Source: Paraspadella gotoi | Lineage: Eukaryota > Chaetognatha | Direction: 5' to 3' | NCBI GenBank assembly: GCA_051294375.1 | Contig: CM119266.1 | Location: forward strand, 19,541,657 to 19,605,656 | DNA length: 64,000 nt | Part shown: positions 35,837 to 48,834 of the stretch, one piece after another | Position numbering within the stretch: the stretch's first letter is position 1 | Layout: each line of letters opens with the position of its first letter | Notes under the pieces: model-generated | The model's input: the letters and a program-made list of their open reading frames with translations, nothing else | What the model was told of the DNA's origin: nothing | Databases searched by the model: none | Made by a program: the position numbers and the translations under genes

Positions 35837-37983
35837 AAAAAAAAAAAAAAACAGCCAAGTCAGCCCCAAAACGAATCCCACTATTTCTACTTTTTTATCC
35901 TCCTTCGGTTTTCCGCCTTCTCTTTCGCCAACTACTTGGAAGGCGGGCTTATAATCGAAACAGTCTGTTTTACCAATCCTTAACGTCATTTATTATCACG
36001 AAATTGGTACAACCAGTATAAAAAAATCGTCTATTTATTCAATAAATAAGCTTCCTTTTCCTTTAATAAATATATTAGTATAATTATAGTCTTCTTTCAA
36101 TCAATTTTCTTTTTTCTTAGTTCTCTTCTTTTCCCTTCCCCATGACTCCATCTCTATCATTCTCTCCATTTTTCTCTCTTTTCTCTCCTCTCCCCATGAC
36201 TCCATCTCTATCATTCTCTCACAATTTCTCTCTTCTATCCTCCCCCCATGACTCCATCTCTATCGTTCCTCTCCATTTTCTTTTCTTCCTATCCTCTCCG
36301 CCGTGACCTCCTCTAATCATTCTCTCTCAATTTCTCTCTTTCTATCCTCTTCCCCATGACTCCATCTTCTATCTTCTCTCCATGTTCTCTCTCTATCCTC
36401 TTCCCCAATTACTCCATCTCTATTCAATCTCTCTATTTGTTCTCTCTTATATTTCTCTTCACCCATGACTCCATCTCTTCATCATTCTCGCCATTTTCTC
36501 TCTTCTATCTCTTCCCCATGGACTCCATTCTATGTTCCTTCCTTTCTCTCTTCTATCCTCTTCCCATGGGACTCCATCTCTATTCATTCTCTCCATTTCT
36601 CTTCTTCTATTCTTCTTTCCCCCATGACCATCTTATCGTTATCTCATTTTCTCTCTTTTATTCTCTTCCCCATGACTCCATCTCTATCGTTCTCTCCATT
36701 TTCTCTCTTCTATCCTCTTCCCCATGATCCTCTCATCGTTCTATCTTTTTCTCTCCATCCTTCCATACTCCATCCTGTTCTCTCATTCTCCTCATTCTCT
36801 TCCCATGACTCCATCTCTATCGTATCTCTTCATTTCTCTCTTCTATTCTCTTCCCCATGACTCCATCTCTATCATTCTCTTCATTTTCTCTCTTCTCTCC
36901 TCTTCCCCATGACTCCATCTCTATCGTTCTCTCCAATCCCCCGTCTTCTCTCTTTCAGCTTGGAATCTTTTTTCTCTCCCATCCTTTTCGGAAGAATGAA
37001 TGGTTTTTTCGCTTATCTCTCACCAGTTCATTTCACTGTCTCACTCTTTCCATGCTGCCCCTTTTCTCCAGTTCATTTCACTGTCTCACTCTTTTCACAC
37101 TGCCCCTTTTCTCCAGTTTATTTCAATGTCTCACACTTTTCACTCTGCCCCTTTTCTCCAGTTTATTTCACTGTCTCACTCTTTTCACTCTGCCCCTTTT
37201 CTCCAGTTCATCTCACTGTCTCACTCTTTCCATTCTACCCGTTTTTTCGACGCTTAATTGTAATTCGCTTTTTTTTTTCTCTTGATTTCATCAACTCCAT
37301 TTTCTTATTTCTGTTAGTTTATATTCCCGCACATTTTATGTTTAAATATCTCCTTAAATATCTTTAACCTATGAATCTTTAAATATTAGGTAAAATTTGG
37401 TTTAGTAAGTATTTTCGAGGCAGCATTTTAACTAAATTATAAATGGCGACCCCTTTCCTTTTTCCACCTGCTCCACCTGCTCCAACGTCGCGCCCTCTTT
37501 TCTCCGCTGCGTCCACAAAGGAAGACTAATGTCTGACAAATAAAAAGGCATCGTGAAGAAGAAGAAGATTAACGCACAAAAAATCTTCTCCCGAAAAAAA
37601 AGAAGATAAAAAAGAAAGAAAAAATAAAGAAAAAAAACCTTTTTTTTCTACGTTTTACGGTATTTTCTTTCTTATGAAATTTGTACAACCAATATAAAAA
37701 TTATCCAATCATTTAATAAATGAGCTATCTTGCCCCTGACTTTTTGTTTTATGTTTTATTATTATTAATTTACCAATTAATTGGAGCATCATTTCCTCCT
37801 CTGTTTATTTTGGAACGATTTGCCTATGAGAATACTTTTTGATAAATCCTGCGCCTAATGTTAATAAACAACAATACATAACACGTAATGAACTGAATGG
37901 GACAACGGACAATGTTTCATTGGACTTTGATTTCTTAGTCTTTAAAGAAAAAATAGAAAAGTAAATGGTTATTTATCTTAAAC

Positions 37984-38042
<59 letters not shown>

Positions 38043-38335
38043 TCCCTCTCTCGCGTTCCAGCGATTTATAATAAATTGTTTATTTCCTGCTTTTTTATTT
38101 CTGTTTTATGAAATGTTTTCAACGCACGGGAATTTTTATGGCACTGTCGGCGACGGTTACAGGGGTGGCGAGAGGAGTTAAAAGCCGGGGGTTTTGTATC
38201 GTGACTTGAACCAGGAGTGATACAACCCTCAGAAAAGTCATCAAGGGTAGCGCAGACAGAAGGGGTGGTAGAAGCGTCGTTGTCGATTGCAGCCCGGACG
38301 GGATAACGGGAGCTCGGGCCGCGGAGCCGACGATA

Positions 38336-38411
<76 letters not shown>

Positions 38412-38590
38412 AATTGGATAATAAATGGTCGCCTTGAAATGTTGTCCCATTTAGAAAACCATATTGTCTTTGGAGCCGAGACATAAAAGACAAGGATTTC
38501 ACTTTGCTGCACATTTTTTACACGAGAGGAGAGATGAGATAAAAACCTCTTCTGTGCTCGAAGAGATAAACAAAAGAATGAGAAACAAAG
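35837..38590 (-). repeat. Right arm of the ~2.8-kb inverted duplication
   Basis: This arm mirrors 32960-35811. It carries two RepA segments (35995-36055 and 37672-37745), the two minisatellites, a pure TC run (37986-38037) and a long GAC array (38330-38412) that is much shorter and interrupted in the left arm. Homology ends near 38590. A Cys-containing frame (38119-38514, minus) and its left counterpart (33041-33409, plus) run into the triplet array and are not recognisable proteins. Confidence 0.88.
38330..38412. repeat. (GAC)n trinucleotide array
   Basis: About 26 GAC/CGA triplets lie in tandem. The GAC/GTC class recurs at 13001-13027, 44918-44956, 45509-45564, 48248-48271 and 59847-59882, so it is a characteristic repeat of this genome. 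Frames through it read poly-Val, poly-Asp, poly-Ser or poly-Thr. Confidence 0.95.
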
Positions 38591-40896
38591 AGAAAGAGAG
38601 AAAGAAAGATAGAGAGTGAGCAGTAGTTAGTGAGCAGTAAGGCGGGCTATAATATAATATTTTTTTACAATATAAAATATTCCGCAATAAAATTATTTTA
38701 CCCTTTCATTACTAAATCTGTGTCTATTAGTATTTTTTTACGTTACTTTGTTGTATTGAAGCATTTCAATATTTAGTTATAGGTAAAAAATAGTTTAAAA
38801 ACTGTTTTACTAATTTTAAATTTTAAGCTTTAAAAGTTAAATGAGAGTTATTACTATTGCTATAGGAGAATTTTGATCAATTTTGATAAATTTTGATAAA
38901 TTTGAATAGATTTTTTGTTATATTTTGATAAAAAATTTTATATAGCTATAAAATGAATCCTAAAACTTTGTCATAGACATTTTAACAATAGATGTAGAGC
39001 GGAATTATTTTAGTTTTCAACCCGTTCCGCCTTTGTGAACACTGCTCACTGAGCATTGAGTGAGCAGTGCTTACTGCTTATTGAGCAGTTTGTGAGATAA
39101 AAGGGAGAGAGTTCGGGATTGGCCACTCGGTTGACGAGACAAGAAAGGCCACTGGATGAGTCTTTGTTGATGACACTGATATTCAAATAGAAAACCAGAA
39201 ATCTATGTCTTCCCTTCTTTCTCACCTTTCAGTTCTGAGCGGAAAAGGAAATTGTGAAGATTCGATTCCAGGTTATATTCTTCACTAAATGAGAATATTG
39301 TTTGAACAGTGCTTTAATCATGCAAATTATTAATAAATCAAACCAAATGCCATAAATAATCACCCAAGTAACTTTATTAGACATTGTCGCAGAGACGTTT
39401 GGTTTGTAGAACTTAATCAGCTCCAGATTGAGGAAACAAGCAACGAGAACAAGCAATAGAAGAACCAGTACAGATTTAAAGAATCATTATTAATTTCAGT
39501 TCACAAATATCAATTAATATCTGTATGGTTCTCAGAGGAATCTGTAAAGAATTTAAAATGTCTGTTCTTTTATATAAAAAAAACAAAAAATATATACAAC
39601 AGACAAAATATTTAGAACCAATAAGAGAATAGGTTTAATTTTTGTACTTTTTCACTTTTTTTTTAAATTACAAACACAATCTTCATCCGGCAAGGGATTC
39701 TACACTAATCACCGCTTTGTCGATTTCACTTCTCGTGTTTAGTAAATTTGTTTCTCCGTTTTCCGGTCTTGGTCCTTCGACATTATACCTTTTCAAACCG
39801 CATTTTCCGGGGCAAGAAGAGAGATTTTTACGTCTTCCCTTTTCTTCATTTTGCCAAATCCTCGATGCATCTTTCTTGTTTATGCCTTTCCCTTTTTTTC
39901 CTTTGCTTAGTAATTTTTACAACTTTTGTCTCTTTTGTTTATTTTAAACTATATATCGCCTTCTGTATTAGTCCGTGTCGTTGTTTTCGTCTCCTTTCGA
40001 TCACGAGGTAAATTCAAGTCCGGAGTCTCGGTCCTGGGTTTCGGTCCTGGGTTTCGTCTCTGCCTCTCGTCTTCAGGAATAATTATTAATTTGTGTGTTG
40101 TATACGATTTCATAAAATTGCCAAGCCCATTCATCAACAGTGCTAAGTGACACCCAACAAGCTTGTCCCTTTCACCATATTATAAGATTGCTCATCTGTA
40201 TTTAGTAGCTTGCCGCTGAATTATCGTGTGGAGTTCCGTCATTGTTTACTAAAACAAACTGGTTTTCCAACGGCTGAAGTTAATGTAGCAGATTTTAAGA
40301 TATGTTACGAGGTATTTTGTTGTTTTGTATTTAATTATTTATTATTGTGTTATTATTATTTTGTTTGGGGCCGAAAGAAAAACGTCGACGACGAGGAATC
40401 CAACGAATTCACCCCGGATGTGAAAGAGCCCCGGATGTGGAAGAACCCCGGATGTGAAAGGACCAAAGCCAAAGCGGCGGAAAGGAAGGAAAACAAAAGG
40501 GCGGTGTTTGGGAGAGAGTTTGCTCGGGGAGAATAAAGGGGGCGGAGGAGGAGGAAGAGGAAGAGGAAAAAGTAAAGGCGATGAAAAATATGAAGATAAA
40601 CATGGATAAGGTTACTCAGAAGTGAGCTCGGTCATTCTCAAGGTGTAAACGCTAAAGAGGGGAGAGAAAAGGGCTGTCGGTGTGAGAGAGAGTGAGAGAG
40701 AGAGAGTTGCATGCTCTCGAATTTATTCATGGTCAAAAATCCACTTCCTTTGTTACTTAATCGCCCAGCTAGAAATGCAGAAAAAATAAGTTATCTTCGG
40801 GATATACTAAAAAATATCACTATTCAGGTCGATACCGTAGATTAAGAAAAACTAAAATTTCATGGCACTAAGTGGCTAGCATAAGGACACATATGT

Positions 40897-40940
<44 letters not shown>

Positions 40941-41650
40941 ATTATTCATTTCACTTGTCGAATGCAGCCTCTTTGAGAGACGAACATCATTGGGACAAAT
41001 GCTAAAACCATTTGCTTCTCTTTTCATCCACGATTAGTTGAAAAGAGTTTCATCTCCTTTTTCCATTTTCTTTCTTTGTTTCCAGACTGGAAACACTTTT
41101 TTTTTCAATGGCAACACATTTTTCTATAGCAACACTTCTTTTGCTTCTTTCATTGGCTTCGGTGCGACGAAGTGTCGCCGCTAATTTCGTAAAATGATGA
41201 TTATGTTTATATTGATTTTATGTAATTATAGTTTACACTGACGTTATTGTTATTAACTTTAAAATATTTGGTTCAATTTATAGATAACGATTTATTTAGT
41301 CATTGACTGTTTTTCAATTCAGCAATTACGAAAGGGATCGAAAAGCCAGTTAAAAGTGTATTCATCTTCTTTCTTCCTAAAAATTTAATAATAAAAAGTA
41401 CTGACTTTTAATTTTGTGATTGTTTTCTTTTTTAATTTTTTGTTCATTTTTTTCTCAACTCTTTTTTCTCTCACTCTTGTTCATTTTCTGTTTTCTTTCG
41501 TCACACATTCTCTCTTATTCGAAATATATAATAATTTTATACATTAAATCTACACATTATTTCCTTAAAGTCCAAACGGGGTTCATTCCGTCCTCTTTCC
41601 CCATTTAGACACTTTCCCCTCGCGTCTTTTTTTTCCCCCCTCTCTTCCAG
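38591..41650. other. No supported gene; simple repeats and ETS-like words
   Basis: AT-rich DNA with several frames of 60-110 codons, none with family motifs. A short inverted repeat ACTGCTCACT/AGTGAGCAGT lies at about 39048-39075. A GA tract lies at 40900-40937, and a three-copy CCGGATGT cluster at 40411-40458. Confidence 0.45.
40411..40458 (+). promoter_or_regulatory. Three-copy CCGGATGT (ETS-like) cluster
   Basis: CCCCGGATGTG occurs three times with a 17-bp period (CCGGATGT at 40414, 40431 and 40448), separated by AAAGAGC/GAAGAAC-like linkers. CCGGATGT matches the general ETS-factor consensus. It may equally be a tiny tandem repeat without function. Confidence 0.3.
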
Positions 41651-41895
41651 TGTTTCCAAGATTCCGCGATAACCATCACGAGGATCACGACTCATTTGTT
41701 GCGAATCACCGCGGAAAAGATTTAAATAGTATCACCAACATCGGCTTGAGTCGGTGTCGGCGCCTTGAGTCGGTGTCGGCTGCGGCTGCGGCTGCGGCTG
41801 CGGCTGCGGCTGCGGCTGCGACGTCGCCTGCATCGGCGTCGATATCGTCAACGGTTATTGAGGCGTCGTTAAAGGGTCTTCTCTCGCTCGGTTAA
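41651..41895 (+). other. Candidate exon with poly-Ala tract (unproven)
   Basis: A strong pyrimidine tract and CTCTTCCAG precede an open frame. The frame reads PRFRDNHHEDHDSFVANHRG, then a GCTGCG-encoded poly-Ala run of about 14 residues, then TSPASASISSTVIEASLKGL, and stops at TAA. The acceptor is good and the flanks are not simple sequence, but I recognise no family and see no partner exon. It could be the last exon of an unidentified gene or chance. Confidence 0.2.
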
Positions 41896-42883
41896 TATCA
41901 GTAAAGCTTCTTTTAACTTTTATCTATTGAACATCCATGTAGTTCCCCCTAACAATCAAGCTTTGCTATTGCTTCCGCGTTTGTAATTCCTCTGTATAAT
42001 CAAGACTACCAACCTCTTTTTGTTGCTGTATTCAGAGTTCACATTCATGACTTAACAATTGGTTTCCACGTTTGAAAGCTATCGTGTGGAACAACGTAAT
42101 AAGGCAATTTCGGTCGGTCGGACGGTATATATGTCGGTCTGTCCGTTGGTTTGTCCTACTTACATTAAAAATGGTCAACTCAAATGATCCAAAATTTAAT
42201 GCAGCTTAAATTTGGTTGCTCTTTTGTTATTTTCGCTTAAATTTGGTTGCTCTCTTGTTATTTTCGCTGACTCGCTGTCATTGCCTACTTTCTATACTAA
42301 TTGAAAAATAGGCCTCATTATCATCTCTTAAGACCTTCCTGTCATTGTCAAAGAACCAACCCTAAACGACCCAGTAATTCCAACTCTCTCTCTCTCTCCC
42401 TCTCTCTCTCCTCTCTCTTCTCCTCTCTCTCTCTCTCTCTCTCCTCCTCTCTCTCTCTCTCTCCCTCCTCTCCGCAAAGCAACTCGTAAAAAAAGTCCTA
42501 CTCCCTCTCTTTTTTTCTCCCCTAACTCTCTCTCTCTCGATGGGAGTAACGCTTTAGGGGGCGTGGTGCTGCTGACGACGACACTCGCCCTCCATCGTCT
42601 TCGTCGGCGACCATTCCACGCAACATATGCACATATCGCCCGAAAACGTTCTTTTGTGTGGCGAGGATAATGCCATATTTACATAAACGCCTTTCTCAGT
42701 CTATAAAGCGGCTCATCCCCGAAGGCTACCATCCCCATTCTTCGACCCACGCTGCCCTATCCTTTCTCACTGTTATATCCCTCTCTCTCTTTTTCCATCC
42801 GGACCGCTCTGCCCACATTCTAACTTACCCTATCCCTACCCGCTCTCAACGCCCACGCCTGATAAAGCTTCCTTCGGCCTAAT

Positions 42884-43200
42884 TAAATGCAAATCCGCCA
42901 GGGGGGGTGTTCGGTGCCGAAGAAACCGCCGCCATCTTCATATTCCTAGCACATTTCAATGAAGCCCCCCGGTTCGATTTCATTTAAAACGCTTTCCCCA
43001 CTTCCTTCAAACCAGCTTGGCCCCGTTAGGCGCATAATGAATGTCATTAATGATCCTCGGTAACCGTAATTGTTTTCGAACAGGGACGGGGTTACCGGCG
43101 CTGGTTAATTGTCCGTTTAATGGGTATTTAGGAGTTATTGTTATGGCGGAACATCTTAAAGATGGCGCTTTGCCTTTGCCGTTCGGATAAGTTGTTGATC
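42884..43200. promoter_or_regulatory. Candidate conserved non-coding element
   Basis: About 300 bp of balanced, non-repetitive sequence sit among microsatellites. They contain a perfect POU octamer (ATGCAAAT, 42887-42894), a paired/homeodomain-like GTCATTAATGA (43043) and TTAATTG/TTTAATGGG words, with no open frame. The complexity and motif density suggest an enhancer, but this is inference without comparative data. Confidence 0.25.
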
Positions 43201-43222
43201 GGAAACCCGGGAGAATGAGTTT

Positions 43223-43332
<110 letters not shown>

Positions 43333-44689
43333 GGTCGTGGAGGAAACGAGTCGGATGGTCGGAAGGGAAAAAATGTGGCGGGAAATATGAGGCTCACGTG
43401 ACGTGATTTCAGGAGGTGAAAGGAAGAGGAGGGGGAGGAGGAGGAAGAGGAATGGTGGTTGAAAACGGGAGAGTTTTCAGTGAAGGCTTTGAATCCCTCC
43501 CATCTGGCTCATGGTTTCCATCCAGAATGGAATACAAGATTTCTCTGGATCATTCGTGCCGATCAAGTCCCAGGACTGACTATCTTTTTTTTGAATTATA
43601 TTAAACAACCGGAGCTTCGTTATTCCACTGAGGGAAGTAAAAAAAAAAATCACCGCAGTTCAGATCAATCGCTTTTGTTTTATTAGTAATAATAAATCAA
43701 TTCATCAAGAGAAAAAGGCATGCGATTTGCGAAATCTGAAATTAAAGAGACATAAACTTCGCACTTAATAGAGCAAACGAAAATCCAACGAAGCGAATGC
43801 ACTTCACTAAAAATTGTTTAATCGATAAAGATACAATTTTGTAATGCTTTATGTAAAACTTGTTTGCGTGTCAAGGCGGTCTCCCGTTTTAATTCGGCCC
43901 TCACTCATCATGTGATAGCCTTAGTAGCTGAAAATTAATTAATCTTCTATTTTCTCATAATCTCGTTACGGTAACATGTGCTTCTTTTACTCACAATTGA
44001 GTCGAAGCAAAACTAATCTCCACAAAATCAACAATTAACAAGGAAATGAGTATCAAATTCACAAAGATATTTATGGCACATTGTAGGCACTATTGAGATT
44101 GTATTAGTTGTGTAATATATACGTATTTAGATAAGCTAAAGGTAATAGGAAAAAGCGCAAAAAAAAACAACACTACCGTTGTATTAAACTATTAATACTA
44201 ATAATACTAAAAATGCTTTTTCGTTTCTTATTTACATATAAAGGAACAAGGTAAGGCAATCCCCAGTCGGGGCGAATTCTGTGGGTGACTCAGAGATATC
44301 TACAAAATTAAGTAACTTATCGTAACTCCTATATCCTATAAAGGATAATTATTTTATTTGCCCCCATGAGTTAATATATTAATATATATGTATTAATATA
44401 TAATATATAGATTAATATATTCAAGCAAGTATTTTTTTAATCAGAATTTAGTTATTATAAAAAAACGGTTTTAATTGATTTAATTAGAATATTTAAATGT
44501 AAATAAAAACTTTTGATAACTTTTAATAATTTTATATATATTTTACTTTATAAAAGAATGAAATTTAATGGGGTAAAGCTGGAAGAGGTATGAAAATACT
44601 TGTAAATCTTATGAGGATTTCTTTACTTTTAGATAAAAGAGAGAGGAGAGGCGAGAGAGGAGAGTGAAAAGTAAGAAAGAATTGAAAAG

Positions 44690-44690
44690 A

Positions 44691-44727
<37 letters not shown>

Positions 44728-44919
44728 GAGAGAGAGAGAGAAGAGAGAGAGAGAGAAGAGAGAGAGAAGAGAGAGAGAGACAGAGAATCTGACAAGGCCC
44801 AACGTCAGACTTCTGTGTCGAGTTGATTTATTTGTTTTCCAGAGGAAAAACAAAAGGTGAAACTCATTAAATAAACGATAAACACAAGAGAAAAAGCAAC
44901 AGCAACAAAAACCACAACA

Positions 44920-44958
<39 letters not shown>

Positions 44959-45307
44959 TCAACGGACTCGCCGACAGCTTCGGTCGAGACGCAAAACAAA
45001 AGCTTCTTTTTTTTAAATTTTTTCAAATAACTTCAGTCAACCGGGAAAGAAGTTAAAAGCGATGATAGGGAGAAAGGGGTTGTGGGCGTGGAATCTAATC
45101 AAACCTACGCCACTCCCACCTCACGGTTTGGATTTAAATCCCGGCTGCTAATTGAATATAATCCGCGCCACTTCCGGTTTTAACGCCCAAGGCCGAGGAT
45201 TTTCCTTTCCCGGAATTTTTAAAACCCGGATGTAACTTAATTAAAGGGAATCGACTCTCAAAAATGTCTCCAGCTTCGAGGGGAAGAATCGACAGGTGAA
45301 GAGAATG

Positions 45308-45364
<57 letters not shown>

Positions 45365-45505
45365 AAATTGAGAATGGAGATTGTAAACACTCTTCTGTAT
45401 GACAACGTGTCCCAACTCGTGACGATATACGAAAAAAAAAGTAATGAATCCATTGGAATCCAATAAAACAAGAGCAACAAGAAGGAACAGACAGAAATGG
45501 GTTAA

Positions 45506-45565
<60 letters not shown>
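44690..45565. repeat. Cluster of GA, GAC, TC and CGT arrays
   Basis: Four arrays lie within 900 bp: interrupted GA (44694-44785), GAC (44918-44956), TC (45306-45361) and CGT (45509-45564). The unique stretch between them (about 45050-45300) is GC-balanced with GAGGATTTTCC and AACCCGGATGTAAC words but no coding signal. Confidence 0.9.
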
Positions 45566-46037
45566 TTTTGATGATTCATGCGTTAAATCATGCGATTATG
45601 AGAGAGGGAAGAAAGGAGGAAACCTGTTGTGATGAATGGATGAATGCTGAAGTGGATGGGGAAAGAAGGAAGTAAGGGAGAGACGTAAGGGAGAAAAGGA
45701 GGGAAGGAAGGAAGGGAGAGAAGGAAGGGAGAGAAGTAAGGAAGGGAGAGAATGAAGGAAGGAAGGAGGTTAGGGAAGGAAGGAAGGGAAGGAGAGAATT
45801 TAGGAGGGCAGGGAAGTAAGAAAAAGAAGGAGAGTAAGGGCGAGAAAACCTTTTACCAGACTTGGCAGACTTACCCTACTATATTCCACACTTTCTGCTC
45901 TCATCTAAAAAATAACTTACTTTTTTTCTCATTTACTTATTTAAACTTAATAATTTCCTCTCCATTAAAAAAATTCCTCTTCGGTTTCTTCGATTATATC
46001 TTTCCTTCTCCCTTACCCACTCGGCCTTCCTACTTAT

Positions 46038-46156
46038 CATTCATCCATCCATCCATCCATCCATCCTTTCATCCATCCATCCATCCATCCATCCATCTAT
46101 CCTTTCATCCATCCATCCATACATCCAACCATCCATCCATCCATCCATCCATCCTT
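46038..46156. repeat. (CATC)n tetranucleotide array
   Basis: Runs of CATC are interrupted by CTTTCATC, CATA and CAAC variants. A long plus-strand frame reads through it as Ser/Ile/His/Pro repeats and is not a gene. Confidence 0.95.
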
Positions 46157-46316
46157 CCACCGACGTCTGACTTATATCTTTCCGCCAACTACCTCAGCTC
46201 CCCCTCGTGGCTTCTTCGTCCTTTTCACATCCTCCCATCCTCATTTCTATCCCTGCCCGATTCTATCTTCTACCCAAACCTCAACCTTTCTTTCCCCATC
46301 CCTCAACCACTCGGCG

Positions 46317-46846
46317 CTATTTTCCGAGAGCGACCAATTTCGATTCCTAATCCTAAAACTTAATATTAACTGTAATATCTAGCTCTAATCTTTTTCCAAA
46401 ATTTAATCCAATACCTAACCATTATCACTAACCCTAACCTAAACCCTAATCCCTTACTTTTATCCCTTACATTATCCTTAACTTTATTTTTTAACCTTGA
46501 ACCCCAACCCTAATCCCTAACCAAAACTCTAACCAAACGCCTAACCCTGTTCTACACCATTGCTCCAATTAACAAATTATTAAATTAATTATTTGGTGTA
46601 ATTCTTTTTTTTCATTGTGTATGACTAATAGTATAATAAGTAATAGAGAAAACGAAAATATTTTAACACCGATTTTTATTTTAGATAAAGACAAATAAAA
46701 TAAAAATCATTGTTGAAACACAAATATTTTCGTTTTCTCTATTAAATTGATTATTAAATTAAATAAGCTAATGAAAACTAATTATCAAACCTAAAAACGA
46801 AATTTAATTCCGAATTCAAGTTGAAACGTCGCGCTTTCGGAATAGA
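46317..46846 (+). mobile_element. TelMITE copy with a nested hairpin insertion
   Basis: The left end CTATTTTCCGAGAGCGACC and right end GTCGCGCTTTCGGAATAG are inverted repeats, continuing inward as AATTTCGATTC and AATTCCGAATTCAAGTT. The core (about 46345-46550) is a CTAACCCTAACC-like degenerate array. A separate AT-rich palindromic sequence (about 46595-46755) interrupts the right half. Confidence 0.72.
46642..46743. repeat. 102-bp long-armed hairpin
   Basis: AATAGAGAAAACGAAAATAT at the left is matched at the right by its complement (ATATTTTCGTTTTCTCTATT). The pairing continues through a GATTTTTATTTTA/TAAAATAAAAATC block after small mismatches. The whole folds into one long stem. It could be a tiny MITE inserted in the TelMITE, or a microRNA-like precursor shape. 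Confidence 0.7.
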
Positions 46847-47308
46847 GAACCAGCCACTCGCCCCCCCAGTCCCCCCCTCCTCTCCTTGCAACCGAAGTCC
46901 TCTCTCGAATTCAAATGCGTTTTTTTCCGCGTCTCGTGATTCCGACGCAAAAACCGGAAGCGGAACGAAACGAGCGCCACGCGCGCGGGAGAGGGAGAGA
47001 GGGGGGGAAGAGGGAGAAAGAGAGAGGGGGGGAGAAAGGAAGGGTGGCCGGGAAGGGGAAGATAAAGAGACGGAGAGAAAGAGCGGGAGAGAGGCGACCC
47101 GGCAGCGCGTGAAAGAGAGAGAGAGATTAGTAGAGACTAGAGAGGGAAAAAAAAGAATGGCAGATAAAAATTAATAAAGAAAGGAATAAACAGAAAAGGC
47201 TAAAAAAATATTTAGGGTGAGAGTGAGAGAGAGACAGAGAGAGAGACAGATACCACCAAGACGTCGGCGAGATCCGAAAATGCTCGGGCATTAGCTTACA
47301 CTGCGGCA

Positions 47309-47309
<1 letters not shown>

Positions 47310-47375
<66 letters not shown>
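47310..47375. repeat. (CCG)n triplet array
   Basis: About 22 GCC triplets are followed by a strongly purine-rich stretch (47440-47720). The minus-strand frame through both reads poly-Ala then Phe/Ser and has no conserved part. Confidence 0.95.
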
Positions 47376-47376
<1 letters not shown>

Positions 47377-48834
47377 CCCGAGGGAATCGAGACTGGAACC
47401 GAAAAACATCCAGCGTCGATCGAACCCGGGATTTGGAAAAAAGGAGGAAGAAAAGAAAAAAGAAAAAAGGAGAAAGAAAGGAAAAGAGAAAAAAGGAGGA
47501 ATGAAAAATAACAGAAAAAAAAGGAAGGAAAGAAAAGATAAAAAAGGAGGAAGGAAAGAAAAGATAAAAAAGATGGAAAGAAAAAAAGAGAAAGAAGGAG
47601 ACAGGAAAGAAAAAAGAAAGAAGGAGGAAAGAAAGAAAAGAGAAAAAAGGGAGGAAGGAAAGAAAAGAGAAAAAAGGAAAAGGGAGAAATTAGAAGAAAA
47701 TAAAAAAAATTGGAGGCAAAGAAGAAAAGATTGTGTTGGAAAAAAGAAATGATAACAAGAGGGATGAGATGACAATGAAGAAACTGAAAATAAAAGTGAG
47801 AAGGAAATTACAAATATTAAGAGAATAAAGATAAGAGACCGGGTCGGCGATGTAGGACATAGAAATTAATATAGGCCAAGCTATTTAGTGCAGATCCTGA
47901 ATTGACTTTCTAAAAAACTCGGCCTCAGCACAACTCTCCTTACGCCTTCTGCTTCTCGACTTCGCCATGAAAAAATAAAAAAATAAACAAAAAAAATGTT
48001 TTTGAAAAAAACGGATAAATGCGGAAAATGATCCTAGAAAGCTTTTCAAAGTTCGGCTTTGGGGAACAACCGTTGAAGAAAGAAAATCGAAAAAATTTAT
48101 ATTAAAGAAAAAAAGGAGAAAAAAATTAAGAAAGTCAAATAAATAGAAAAAAATTGGTTAAAAAATGAGAAAAAGGGAAAAAAAATATGAAAGACGGCGT
48201 TTTATCTTTATCCCTCAAAGGACAAGACAGTAGACAAGTCGGTCTTGCGTCGTCGTCGTCGTCGTCGTCGTTAAAAATCGGTTGATTTCGTGCTTGAAAA
48301 GTTTTTTGTGAGAAAAAGTACCGTAAACATCGAAGAAACAACACCGTCTTTCATTGCAAAGCAGTCGCAAGCAACACTACAACAAGCGAAGCAAATCTCT
48401 GTTTCATAAATCCAAGATGGAATAAATTCAGCGAGCCAGCTTAAATCCGTTGGCACAGAGCGAGCCGCAGTCATTTAGGAATGACATTGAGAAACGGAAA
48501 AGTCACAACTTCGAGTCAGACTCGACCCAGTTACACTTCGTCGTCTGAATCTTCGCAGGACGCGAGAGCCATCCTCACTTGGGAAGGATTAACCTGAAAG
48601 TCGAACGTGACGTTTTAAAAACGCGAAATGGAAGCGAATATGAGAAGGGAAGAGGAGGAAGGGAAGATGAGAAATGTGAAGAAGGGAGAAAGAGTTGTAT
48701 GGTTTGCATAGAAGAGAGATGTGGGAGGATAAGAAAGGATGAGAGAGAGATTTGAAAAGGGAGAGAAGCTTAGAATAAAAAAAAAAGATGGCATGAAAAA
48801 AAAAACTGTTAGGAAGGGAAAAGGCAGGATAAAG

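Noticed and set aside
38119-38514. Minus-strand frames sharing an MCSKVK-type start with 33041-33409 (plus)
   Set aside because: The similarity is explained by the inverted duplication. The frames run into GAC arrays and differ in frame between arms.
45752-46363. A 203-codon plus-strand frame with Ser/His/Pro repeats
   Set aside because: It is driven by purine-rich repeats and a CATC array, and the non-repeat ends have no recognisable domain.
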